Assembly (NCBI GenBank): GCA_013215865.1 | Contig: JABSQL010000472.1 | Coordinates: 1-8,742, forward strand | DNA: 8,742 bases | Source: Candidatus Margulisiibacteriota bacterium | GTDB lineage: Bacteria; Margulisbacteria; Marinamargulisbacteria; DT-59 | Reading direction: 5' to 3' | Shown: positions 1-6,667 of the stretch, piece after piece | Position numbering within the stretch: position 1 is the first letter of the stretch | How the letters are laid out: the number at the start of each line of letters is the position of its first letter | Translations under genes and position numbers: made by a program | The notes under the pieces: model-generated | The model's input: only the letters and a program-made list of their open reading frames with translations | Told to the model about the DNA's origin: nothing | The model's database searches: none

Positions 1-2
1 AA

Positions 3-134
3 GGGTTTAATAACAAGGTTAAAGTTGTTATGAGAAGATCTTATGGCTTTAGAACTTATGCTGCTCTAGAAATTGCTCTTTACCATTCTTTAGGTAACTT
101 GCCTTCTCCCCCTTTGACCCACACTTTCTTCTGA
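3..134 (+). pseudogene. C-terminal end of an ISL3-family transposase (partial at window edge)
   Basis: An open frame enters from the left edge and ends at TGA 132-134. It reads GFNNKVKVVMRRSYGFRTYA and then a tail ending in THTFF. The G-F-N-N-K-x-K-x-x-x-R-x-x-Y-G-F-R pattern is the signature near the C-terminus of ISL3-family (IS204/IS1001/IS1165) DDE transposases, just after the catalytic Glu. Only the last 43 codons are inside the window, so it cannot be said whether the gene is intact upstream. The element should end shortly after the stop codon, but with one end visible the terminal repeat cannot be proven. Positions 135-213 hold only A-rich non-coding sequence. Confidence 0.75.
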
Positions 135-213
135 GGAGGCTGAATTTGAACACACACAATAACACAAAATTAAAGAAAATTAAATAAAAAGAAATAATAG
201 CGAAGTTAAAGGG

Positions 214-1236
214 TTAGCGTTTCTTATTCTTGAGGCGACGGGCTTTGGCTTGCATGTCTACAACCTTATCGGTTTCATCAACGATTTCTAGTCCAAGCAA
301 GGTTTCCAAAATATCTTCCAGAGTAATAATTCCCTTATCGGTCCCATACTCATCCACAACCAATACAATATGTGCCCGTTTTGTCACCATAAATTCAAGA
401 ACATCTACAAGGGATAGATGGGCGGCAGTGGTGAGAATGTCGCGTTTGAAACGTGTTAGGTGTTTGTCAGTTTGGTTTTGAGCGAAGGCAAGTATCAAAT
501 CTGAATGAAGTACAAAACCCACAATCTCCTGCTTTGCCTGTTGATAAATAGGGATGCGGGAAAATTCAGATTGATGATGGTTATCATAATAGTCTTGGAC
601 AGTCATTTGTTCAGGTAAGGAAAATACCACTGTTTTGGGTGTCATGACATCTTGTACTTTGATTTCCCGTAGAGTTATCACATTTCTTAATAATCGAGAT
701 TCGCGAAAGTTGAGCTTTCCTGCCCGAGCACTTTGTAGGGCAGCCGCTTCCAGCTCTTTTCGGCTAAACCCGGTTAATGTGGGGCCTCCTGGAAGAGATC
801 TCATTAACACTTTTGCTAATACCACAAAAGGAAAGGTTAGCCAAATAAGTAATTTTGTTGTGTAGGCAGAGATGGGGGCTAACCCTTTCCAGTAATGAGC
901 GCCCAAAGTTTTGGGTATAATCTCTGAAAGATATAAAATGAGAAAGGTGAGAATACCTGAAATCACCCCCACATGAATAGTTTTGAATACTAAAGCGGCT
1001 TGCATGCCTACTCCTGCGGCACCCATGGTGTGGGCAATGGTATTTAAGGTTAAAATGGCAGCCAGAGGCGAATGAATATCTTTTTTGAACTGAGATAATA
1101 TTTTCCCAGACGGATGCCGATCTTTTACCAATGTTGCCACAAACGGGGTTTGAACACTCAAGATGACAACCTCAAGTATGGAACACAAAAATGAAATGCC
1201 TAGGGCAATAGATGCGTATATTATTAACAATCCCAT
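214..1236 (-). CDS. CNNM (DUF21) / CBS-pair membrane protein, hemolysin C-like family
   Basis: Integral membrane protein of 340 residues. The N-terminal DUF21/CNNM domain (about 1-150) has hydrophobic segments at about 1-28, 57-83, 86-107 and 125-146. It contains the family signatures TLNTIAHTMGAA (63-74) and SEIIPKTLGAHY (104-115). A cytoplasmic CBS pair follows (about 190-320), with DVMTPKTVVFSL and SRIPIY in CBS1 and VVDEYGTDKGIITLEDIL in CBS2. Members are linked to Mg/Co transport or homeostasis; CBS domains usually sense adenosyl ligands. The C-terminal CorC_HlyC domain of the longer (~430 aa) relatives is absent. The ending LEIVDETD-x-DMQ is the normal end of a shorter proteobacterial subfamily, so the gene looks complete. 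The start is the ATG at 1236: TATAAT lies 8 nt before it and there is no Shine-Dalgarno sequence. The substrate is not deducible. Confidence 0.9.
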   Translation of the reverse strand: MGLLIIYASIALGISFLCSILEVVILSVQTPFVATLVKDRHPSGKILSQFKKDIHSPLAAILTLNTIAHTMGAAGVGMQAALVFKTIHVGVISGILTFLILYLSEIIPKTLGAHYWKGLAPISAYTTKLLIWLTFPFVVLAKVLMRSLPGGPTLTGFSRKELEAAALQSARAGKLNFRESRLLRNVITLREIKVQDVMTPKTVVFSLPEQMTVQDYYDNHHQSEFSRIPIYQQAKQEIVGFVLHSDLILAFAQNQTDKHLTRFKRDILTTAAHLSLVDVLEFMVTKRAHIVLVVDEYGTDKGIITLEDILETLLGLEIVDETDKVVDMQAKARRLKNKKR

Positions 1237-1244
1237 GTGACTTT

Positions 1245-1263
1245 ATTATACCCAATAATTGGG
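1245..1263 (-). promoter_or_regulatory. Candidate promoter of the CNNM gene with a palindrome in the spacer
   Basis: On the minus strand, TATAAT (plus 1245-1250) lies 8 nt before the ATG. The perfect palindrome CCCAATAATTGGG (plus 1251-1263) touches its upstream edge and would sit in the -10/-35 spacer. The -35 at 17 bp (TAAAAT) is poor. A palindrome in the spacer suits an activator or repressor site, but 6-bp arms can arise by chance. Confidence 0.4.
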
Positions 1264-1284
1264 AAGTATTTTAGGGTAGACATC

Positions 1285-2229
1285 TCATTCCACTAACAGA
1301 AGACGGTGTTTTCTTCTCCAAAATCTTGCCAGACGATTTCGGCCTGAATTCAATAAACCAAATTCAGGCCGCTTGCGTTTTGGGATTTGGTGATACAATA
1401 ATGCTGTTTGATCAAAAATCTTTTGAATGGGGAAGGCTGAAAGTACCTTGTGGTGATGAGCATCACTTAAAAAGTGCGACATGAAATAGGTATGAGATAA
1501 ACACAAGCTTGATAATTCATAAGGGGTTAGAAATGGAGAAATGCCATATTGAATGATACTGTCCGGCAGTTTTGTGAAATCCCCGAGTTGTTGGGATAAA
1601 TTCTCTTGGGACTTAGTGTTATGTTGCAAATTAATTTGTAAACAAACCAACTCATAACATTTAGATAGGGCAATACTGTGACGGCGTACAAATTCTTTGT
1701 CCAAGTCACTAATGTTCCTGGCGCTCAAAATAAAATCCAAATAATAAATATCGAAATAGTTGAAGGTCTGTTTTGGCTGACCAAAAGAGATGGTGTCATC
1801 GGGGTGTGTTATCATGCGGATTGACCGCCAATTTAAAGGGCATAATGGATTATATTCTGCAGCCTTTTTGAAACAATCTAGCTTACCGCGAGGAATATTT
1901 ATCCCGTAATTGTACCAAGCAGTTGAATACCTTGGGTTTATGCTGATTGCTTTTTTGTAACAGGCTAATTTGTCATACTCTGTTCCCTTTATCATTTCTA
2001 TATCTTCAGATTTTAGAAGGAACCCCAGATTGCACCAAGCCTTTTCAAGTGAAGGGTCCAAGTTTAGTGCGCGTACAAAGCAGCATTTTTTTGAATATTC
2101 TGTTCTCTTTATCTGTACCGTATGACCTCTATTTAGTAGTAGACCCAAGTTGTACCAGGCAACGGAATTATTCAGGTCATTCCCGAGTGCATGTATATAA
2201 CATTGTTTCTTGGAGTAAGCGGTTCCCAT
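1285..2229 (-). CDS. TPR-like repeat protein with an F-box-like segment, putative host-directed effector
   Basis: Protein of 314 residues. Two exact 40-residue units (3-42, 43-82) and a third degenerate one (83-115) share the pattern TEYSKK-x-CY-x-x-AL-x-x-DP, then AWYNLG-x-LL; a partial unit follows (116-137). Helix spacing and the A-W-Y-N-L-G core are TPR-like, with a longer loop than the classic 34-residue unit. Residues 220-256, beginning LPDSIIQYGISPFLTPYELS, fit the F-box pattern (LP, then I, FL, L, S-L, and a trailing hydrophobic helix). The C-terminus is strongly basic (KRKR, RRKHR). F-box proteins in bacteria are known effectors that recruit host SCF ubiquitin ligases, while TPR-type repeats bind target proteins; that role is inferred here. 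The first unit starts abruptly at the start codon, so the N-terminus may be truncated. No Shine-Dalgarno sequence precedes the ATG. Confidence 0.7.
   Translation of the reverse strand: MGTAYSKKQCYIHALGNDLNNSVAWYNLGLLLNRGHTVQIKRTEYSKKCCFVRALNLDPSLEKAWCNLGFLLKSEDIEMIKGTEYDKLACYKKAISINPRYSTAWYNYGINIPRGKLDCFKKAAEYNPLCPLNWRSIRMITHPDDTISFGQPKQTFNYFDIYYLDFILSARNISDLDKEFVRRHSIALSKCYELVCLQINLQHNTKSQENLSQQLGDFTKLPDSIIQYGISPFLTPYELSSLCLSHTYFMSHFLSDAHHHKVLSAFPIQKIFDQTALLYHQIPKRKRPEFGLLNSGRNRLARFWRRKHRLLLVE
1864..2223 (-). repeat. Three tandem 120-bp units encoding 40-residue TPR-like repeats
   Basis: Units lie at about 2223-2104, 2103-1984 and 1983-1864. They encode aligned peptides starting TAYSKK, TEYSKK and TEYDKL, with AWYNLG, AWCNLG and AWYNYG at the same offset. 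The period is 40 codons without gaps in the first two units. Similarity is clearer in protein than in DNA, which indicates old, diverged copies. Confidence 0.75.
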
Positions 2230-2305
2230 AAAATGAGCGAATTATGTACACCACCCAGGGCCACCACTTTATATTTCCACATCTCTTTTTACCTTCTGGG
2301 GCCGG

Positions 2306-2334
2306 ATTATACCATGATTTAGCATCACTTGGAA
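2306..2334 (-). promoter_or_regulatory. Candidate extended -10 promoter for the TPR/F-box-like gene
   Basis: On the minus strand TGGTATAAT (-10 at plus 2306-2311, with TG one base upstream) forms a perfect extended -10. A weak -35, TTCCAA (plus 2329-2334), stands 17 bp upstream. Transcription would begin near 2299, giving a leader of about 70 nt. The leader contains an out-of-frame 36-codon reading frame starting at ATG 2282 that overlaps the start of the TPR gene. Confidence 0.4.
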
Positions 2335-2357
2335 TGTGTAATGGGCTTGGAAACATT

Positions 2358-3242
2358 TTAGAAATTAGCGCTTGAAAGCATTTTATTTAAAACACGCATC
2401 TTAGAAGATAATTGTCGGCTTTCCGGATATATAAGCGATACGGGACCTCTATCGGCGGCATACTCCTCAAGGATGGCCATAACCTGTTTGTTTCTGAGTG
2501 CCTGAACAGCCATAAAACCCTGGGTTTGAACAATGCCATGCCCTTGGATTGCTAAGTCTACCAATCCATCACCCAAATCAAGTACCATATTCCCCTTCAC
2601 TGACAGTCTCCTTTCTTTGCCCTCTTCAATAAATCGCCATTGGAATAATCGTCCTGTGCGAGGATACCGTAAGTTCAGACAGTTATGTTGGCTCAGCTTT
2701 TCTGGTGATTTTGGTATGCCACATCGTTTTAAATAATCAGGTGAAGCAATGGTTACCAATCGAATAATGCCTAGGTGTTTAACAATGACGTTAGAGTCTG
2801 GAATATCACCAATCCGAATCGACGCATCAAAACCTTCTGAGGTTAGATCAACCATTCGGTCTGTCATTGTGACATCTATCGTGAGGTCAGGATGCGTTTT
2901 GGAAAGCTGTGCAAGCAATGGTAATAAAACGGCTCTTCCAAATCCCAATGGTGAAGATATTTTCAAGATCCCCGAGGGCAAGTCTTGTTGTCCGATGAGT
3001 TTGTGTTCTGCATCCTCAAACTCCTGTAATAATAAAGAGCAGCGTTCAAAAAATGCCTGTCCATCTGGTGTCAGGCTCAAACTACGGGTTGTTCGGTATA
3101 GAAGTTTGCTTCGAAGGTCCGACTCTAAGCGATCCACTGCCCGGGAAACACCAGACTGTGTCATCTTGAGTGTTGCCGCTGCCTTGGTAAAACTCCCCAA
3201 CTCTGCCGTTCGAACAAATATTTTTACAGCATTTAAATCCAT
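2358..3242 (-). CDS. LysR-family transcriptional regulator
   Basis: DNA-binding regulator of 294 residues, the usual LysR length. The winged helix-turn-helix is at about 1-60 (MDLNAVKIFVRTAELGSFTK, then AAATLKMTQSGVSRAVDRLE). It is followed by TTRSLSLTPDG, the linker helix and a periplasmic-binding-protein-like effector domain (about 88-290) ending GPVSLIYPESRQLSSKMRVL. It belongs to the group whose effector domain contains LRYPRTGRLFQWRF-type sequence. The ATG at 3242 is preferred over the one at 3248: it gives the standard MDLN start and lies 7 nt after a TATAAT, whereas 3248 is 1 nt after it. There is no Shine-Dalgarno sequence. The gene is divergent from the DJ-1/PfpI gene, which is its most likely target; the inducer is unknown. 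Confidence 0.93.
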   Translation of the reverse strand: MDLNAVKIFVRTAELGSFTKAAATLKMTQSGVSRAVDRLESDLRSKLLYRTTRSLSLTPDGQAFFERCSLLLQEFEDAEHKLIGQQDLPSGILKISSPLGFGRAVLLPLLAQLSKTHPDLTIDVTMTDRMVDLTSEGFDASIRIGDIPDSNVIVKHLGIIRLVTIASPDYLKRCGIPKSPEKLSQHNCLNLRYPRTGRLFQWRFIEEGKERRLSVKGNMVLDLGDGLVDLAIQGHGIVQTQGFMAVQALRNKQVMAILEEYAADRGPVSLIYPESRQLSSKMRVLNKMLSSANF

Positions 3243-3249
3243 GACCATT

Positions 3250-3340
3250 ATTATATATGATTATAATCTTAATTATAATGATATTGGCCATATTTATTGA
3301 TCTATAATCATTTGTTATAATTAAACTCATAATAATCATC
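3250..3340. promoter_or_regulatory. Divergent LysR / DJ-1 control region with repeated TATAAT palindromes
   Basis: The region between the two genes is almost pure A+T. ATTATAAT, itself a palindrome, occurs at 3260-3267 and 3272-3279 (12 bp apart), the first inside the 10-bp palindrome GATTATAATC. Further TATAAT-like copies are at 3303-3308 and 3316-3321. The minus-strand TATAAT at 3250-3255 would serve the LysR gene. On the plus strand TGTTATAAT (3313-3321) is a perfect extended -10 that would drive the DJ-1 gene with a leader of about 107 nt. LysR proteins usually bind such divergent regions at short A/T-rich dyads, so the spaced palindromes are candidate operators. Confidence 0.45.
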
Positions 3341-3434
3341 AATAAAAGGGGACAGAAAAATGACAACATGAAATAATCGCAATCACGTTTTTAGAATTTG
3401 CTGCTGACTTATTAAAAAAATAGGAGAGATAATT

Positions 3435-4310
3435 ATGAAGAATATATTGAAAATTGTTTTTATTGCGTTCGTTATCGTTTCAAGCTTTACCCAAACCACA
3501 TATGCTGGAGAAATTCTGGTTGTGTTATCAGGTAAAGATCATGTAATCCTCAAAGAAGGTAAAACCGTTCAAACCGGTTTCTATCTTAATGAGCTCATGC
3601 AACCAGTGAAGCGGTTTCTTGACAAAGGACATACTGTTACTTTTGCCACTCCCAAAGGGCAAGCGCCTTCCATGGATAAAAATTCTGATAACGCGATGTT
3701 TTTTGGTGATATGGAAAAAAAACCCCGTAAGGCCAAAAAATCTCTAAAAGTCCACAAATCACTTCTGAAAAAATTGAAACTAATGGATAAAAAACAGTCA
3801 CCTGTAATAAGTTTAGCGCGAGTGAAGCAAATTGGTTACGACCATTTTGATGCACTCTATGAGCCCGGCGGCCTTGCACCTATGAATGATCTGATAAAAG
3901 ATCCAGAGCTAGGCGCTTTGTTAAAACACTTTCACAAGGAAAATAAAACAACGGCGCTTGTTTGCCACGGCCCCATTGCGCTTCTGTCTACCCTGCCTAA
4001 TCCAGAACAGTTTGTGAGCAAATTAGAAGATGGTAAGCTTGCAAAAGCTCAAGACAATTGGATCTACGCTGGTTATAAATTTACAGTGTTTAGTAATGAA
4101 GAAGAAGATCAATCTAAAAGCTGGTTGAATGGTGGTGAAATGAAGTTTTACCCACAAACAGGATTATCCAAAGCGGGCGGTAATTTTGATGGCGGAGATG
4201 CATGGAAATCTAAAATGGTTACGGATAGGGAACTCATTACAGGTCAAAACCCAGCTTCGGCAATGGAAGTGGCCAATGAAATACTTAAACGTCTATCAAG
4301 CAAAAACTAA
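3435..4310 (+). CDS. Exported DJ-1/PfpI (Hsp31-like) family protein
   Basis: Protein of 291 residues. A signal peptide is evident (1-24: MKNILK, hydrophobic core, TTYA|GE), so it is probably periplasmic. The mature part is a class I glutamine-amidotransferase-like fold of the DJ-1/PfpI superfamily. The nucleophile elbow is ALVCHGPIALLS with Cys177 and His178, the conserved acidic residue is probably Glu54 (GFYLNELMQP), and the loop YEPGGLAPMNDL lies at 142-153. The C-terminal RELITGQNPASA (265-276) is the family signature. Relatives act as holdases, glyoxalase III or deglycase-type enzymes against reactive carbonyls; which applies is not visible. The lysine-rich insert at 95-120 is unusual. 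AGGAG (3422-3426) is 8 nt before the ATG. A LysR gene is divergent upstream. Confidence 0.88.
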   Translation: MKNILKIVFIAFVIVSSFTQTTYAGEILVVLSGKDHVILKEGKTVQTGFYLNELMQPVKRFLDKGHTVTFATPKGQAPSMDKNSDNAMFFGDMEKKPRKAKKSLKVHKSLLKKLKLMDKKQSPVISLARVKQIGYDHFDALYEPGGLAPMNDLIKDPELGALLKHFHKENKTTALVCHGPIALLSTLPNPEQFVSKLEDGKLAKAQDNWIYAGYKFTVFSNEEEDQSKSWLNGGEMKFYPQTGLSKAGGNFDGGDAWKSKMVTDRELITGQNPASAMEVANEILKRLSSKN

Positions 4311-4349
4311 GTAGAATAAATGAGACGCCTAAGGATGTATTAAAAAGTT

Positions 4350-4381
4350 GAGGGTGGGTTATTGCCTGCAAATTCACCCTC
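4350..4381. terminator. Possible weak stem-loop after the DJ-1 gene
   Basis: GAGGGTG (4350-4356) and CACCCTC (4375-4381) form a 7-bp stem with an 18-nt loop, 40 nt after the DJ-1 stop codon. The plus strand has only a pyrimidine-rich tail (CTCTTACCTTCCC), not a T run. On the minus strand the stem is followed by AACTTTTT. It may end transcription weakly in either direction. Confidence 0.3.
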
Positions 4382-4426
4382 CTCTTACCTTCCCTTGAAA
4401 TACCCATAGTATTGGCGCGTTATTTC

Positions 4427-4455
4427 TTGACAGCCTTAACCCATCTTAGTTAAAA
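4427..4455 (+). promoter_or_regulatory. Candidate sigma-70 promoter for the methyltransferase gene
   Basis: A perfect -35, TTGACA (4427-4432), is followed after 17 bp by TTAAAA (4450-4455), four of six matches to the -10. Transcription would start near 4462, upstream of the recognisable methyltransferase coding frame that opens at 4510. Confidence 0.45.
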
Positions 4456-4626
4456 TTGTTTTCTAGAACGCGCATAGAATGCGGTTTTAATTCAAAAATT
4501 GATGGGTAGGAACGTAAAATCGATCATATTATAGCGGACAAAAATAGAGATGCCTTTCTAGATTCAAATGAAACGGAATGGAAAGAATTTTTTAATTTAC
4601 TCAATGGATATGTCTTCACTCAAGTT

Positions 4627-5574
4627 ATGAGTGTCGCGACTGAGCTGGACCTGTTTACATTTTTAGATAAGAACCCAGACGCTTCACTTGAAAGCATTAT
4701 TGAATGTCTAGATATTCCTGAGCAAAGTACAAGACTTCTTCTCTCTGGATGTTGCGCATCAAAATTGATTTGTCGAGATCATGAAACGATGGGCTATAGA
4801 AACACTAAAGTTGCAAGTGTTGCGCTTGTTAAAGGGCGGAAAAACATGATTCCACTTGTACAATTTACCCATCAGGTTAAAGAGAAAAGTGGTTTTCATC
4901 TATTGGAGTCATTACGAAAAGTTGATAATGATGGTACGAATTCAGTAGAAAAAAGTAAAGATGAATCCATTTATTCTAATCCAAAAGTGGATAAGCAGTT
5001 AGCAGATGCTGTTGGCGCATATTCATCGCTCACTTGGCATTCGGCAAATCTGTCTGAGTTCTCTGGAATAAAGCATTTGCTGGATGTTGGCGGAGGAAGA
5101 GGCATAACCGCTGTATACTTGTGTTCTAAATTCCCTGATCTTAAAATTACGGTCCTTGAGCTTCCCAGAGTATGTGAAATGGCACGCCATTATATAGCGG
5201 AAAACAATTTAGCTGCACGTATAAAATATATAGAAATAGACTTGGAAGATACATGGCCTAAAGATTTTGACGGTGTTTTAATGTCTCATTTTGTCACCAT
5301 ATTCCCAAAGAAAAAAGCAGAGACGCTGTATAAAAAAGCATATGAAACATTAATACCTTCAGGCAAGTTGTTTGTCTGGACAGTGTTGTTTAATGAATAT
5401 GAAACGGGAGGAATGGAAGCTGTGAAGCTAGCGTTATATCATTTAAATATTAATGGGCACGGTGCATTTTGTTCAGGATCAGAGCATCAAAAGTTTATGT
5501 TGAATGCTGGATTTGAGAAAGTCAATATTTTTGAGGGAAAATTTGATCATTCTATGATCGTCGCTTTTAAATAG
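4627..5574 (+). CDS. SAM-dependent O-methyltransferase (Methyltransf_2 / acetylserotonin-type); true start probably upstream
   Basis: From the first ATG the protein has 315 residues. The N-terminus is a winged-helix dimerisation domain (ATELDLFTFLDKNPDASLES, then a helix-turn-helix-like PEQSTRLLLSGCCASKLI). The Rossmann methyltransferase domain has SAM motif I DVGGGRG (153-159), the acidic residue in VLELP (E178), IEIDLED (203-209) and LIPSGKLFVWT (242-252). H221 lies where this family often has its catalytic His, in the segment corresponding to H-x-x-H-D-W. Such enzymes methylate hydroxyls of small molecules; the substrate is unknown. No Shine-Dalgarno sequence precedes ATG 4627. The frame is open back to 4510, and its translation (NLLNGYVFTQV just before the Met) continues the first dimerisation helix, so the present ATG is internal. 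No ATG, GTG or TTG lies in that extension. Confidence 0.85.
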   Translation: MSVATELDLFTFLDKNPDASLESIIECLDIPEQSTRLLLSGCCASKLICRDHETMGYRNTKVASVALVKGRKNMIPLVQFTHQVKEKSGFHLLESLRKVDNDGTNSVEKSKDESIYSNPKVDKQLADAVGAYSSLTWHSANLSEFSGIKHLLDVGGGRGITAVYLCSKFPDLKITVLELPRVCEMARHYIAENNLAARIKYIEIDLEDTWPKDFDGVLMSHFVTIFPKKKAETLYKKAYETLIPSGKLFVWTVLFNEYETGGMEAVKLALYHLNINGHGAFCSGSEHQKFMLNAGFEKVNIFEGKFDHSMIVAFK

Positions 5575-5581
5575 TTTGTAG

Positions 5582-5625
5582 AAGGAGGCCGTGAGATGAT
5601 AGGGCTATATTTAGCAATCCCATAA
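5582..5625 (+). pseudogene. Strong ribosome binding site with a 9-codon reading frame; likely remnant of a lost gene
   Basis: AAGGAGG (5582-5588) stands 7 nt before ATG 5596, just after the methyltransferase stop codon. The frame reads MIGLYLAIP and stops at 5623-5625, inside the 3' end of the oppositely oriented unknown gene. This is a near-ideal start signal with no gene behind it, as expected if a downstream operon member was replaced by the inverted gene. Confidence 0.4.
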
Positions 5626-6612
5626 TTTGCCATTAATGTCATAGGGTTCTGGGAAGTGGTCGTCAAAGAATTTTAGGGTGAGTGTAAGCTTTCTTTTTCC
5701 AATGGTGATTTTCTTTTCTGTGACGATGTGGTCTTTTTTGGTTTTGCGACTTTCAAAAAGTGACTCAAAGTATAAGGGTGGTGTATGAGAAGGACCGACC
5801 CACATGCCTTTGCGGTGAGTTTTAGACGTGCTGGTAAGGTCTAAGGTTCTATTGCCAATTTTGAGTGTTTGATAGTTTATTTTTCGTTTGTCTTTTTTAT
5901 CCCAGACAGGATCAATATGAATATCAAACCCTTCAAAAGTGCCGTTAATTTCCTCGACTATGCAGCTCTTGCCGACTAGCGTCATTTTTAAGTAGCCAAT
6001 AGGTGTTTTTGTTTTAAACTCATAAAGAGTGTAGGTTGTTTTTGCAATGTCATAGAGTAAGCAATATTTCAATAAACAGCGGGTTCCTTTATAAAACCCT
6101 AAATGACTTTCAATAGTTTGGGCTTTTTGACTTATTTTTTTAGTGCCTAGCGATAGCGTTAAAGCGCCACTGGGGAGCTTTTCAGCAAGAATAATTCCCA
6201 TGATGATGGACTCAATGAGAGTGAAATAAGTAAAGCGATCGTCTTGAATGATTTTATTGCGCGCCCCAACTTTGATGCGTAGCCCATAATCATAAATGCC
6301 AGAGGCTGTCATGTTTGAATAGGAATATGGATCATAAATAAGCGGGTCTTTAATGGGTTTCTTTTTTGCTGCAGCAACACGTGCTTCAATCATGTCTAAC
6401 TGGGGATCATACGTGACGTCTTCAAAGCCTTTTGAACTGACAGCTTCTTCTAAGTTGCTTAAAGAATCTTTAATGGATGTGTTTTTAGCGGCTTTTTTTG
6501 TTTTTGTTGCTTTGGTTTTCCTGGCCTTGTTGGCTTGTTGTAGGTGTTGGGCTTGGATGACAGGGTTCATGGCGCGATTAATCAAATAGGGTGAGATTGA
6601 GTTTATTCGCAT
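5611..6612 (-). CDS. Hypothetical lysine-rich protein, not recognised
   Basis: No known domain is recognised. The protein has 333 residues from ATG 6612. A GTG at 6639 would add nine residues, but no Shine-Dalgarno sequence supports it, and a TATAAT (plus 6619-6624) lies between the two codons, 6 nt before the ATG. The N-terminal part (to about 100) is polar, with a basic run (KARKTKATKTKKAAKN) and a helical Lys/Ala/Glu-rich stretch. The C-terminal two thirds alternate short beta-like strands (TYFTLIESIIMGIILAE, GALTLSLGTKKIS, KITIGKRKLTLTLKFFDD) with charged loops and look like a folded globular domain. No signal peptide or clear membrane anchor is seen. The gene faces the methyltransferase gene with a 36-bp gap. 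The basic segment could suit a nucleic-acid-binding or secreted protein, but no function is assigned. Confidence 0.75.
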   Translation of the reverse strand: MRINSISPYLINRAMNPVIQAQHLQQANKARKTKATKTKKAAKNTSIKDSLSNLEEAVSSKGFEDVTYDPQLDMIEARVAAAKKKPIKDPLIYDPYSYSNMTASGIYDYGLRIKVGARNKIIQDDRFTYFTLIESIIMGIILAEKLPSGALTLSLGTKKISQKAQTIESHLGFYKGTRCLLKYCLLYDIAKTTYTLYEFKTKTPIGYLKMTLVGKSCIVEEINGTFEGFDIHIDPVWDKKDKRKINYQTLKIGNRTLDLTSTSKTHRKGMWVGPSHTPPLYFESLFESRKTKKDHIVTEKKITIGKRKLTLTLKFFDDHFPEPYDINGKLWDC

Positions 6613-6618
6613 GGTGTA

Positions 6619-6624
6619 ATTATA
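6619..6624 (-). promoter_or_regulatory. -10 element of the unknown lysine-rich gene
   Basis: The minus-strand sequence TTGTATAATTACACCATG places a perfect TATAAT 6 nt before ATG 6612. The usual -10 to +1 distance puts the transcript start at or next to the start codon. The -35 at 17 bp (TTCCGT) is weak. Confidence 0.4.
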
Positions 6625-6667
6625 CAAGGGGTTAAACACCTACGGAAGCTATGCGCCTAAACCTTGA

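Noticed and set aside
2172..2282. 36-codon frame on the minus strand (MWKYKVVALGG...) before the TPR gene, as a leader peptide or missing TPR N-terminus
   Set aside because: It has no TPR pattern and no clear regulatory context; it is out of frame with the TPR gene and may be chance.
2749..3300. 183-codon plus-strand frame opposite LysR
   Set aside because: It is an antisense shadow of a clear LysR gene, with no ribosome binding site or recognisable domain.
3082..3369. 95-codon minus-strand frame overlapping the LysR start
   Set aside because: Its N-terminal part is a translation of the A/T-rich divergent region and the rest is a shifted frame of the LysR helix-turn-helix codons.
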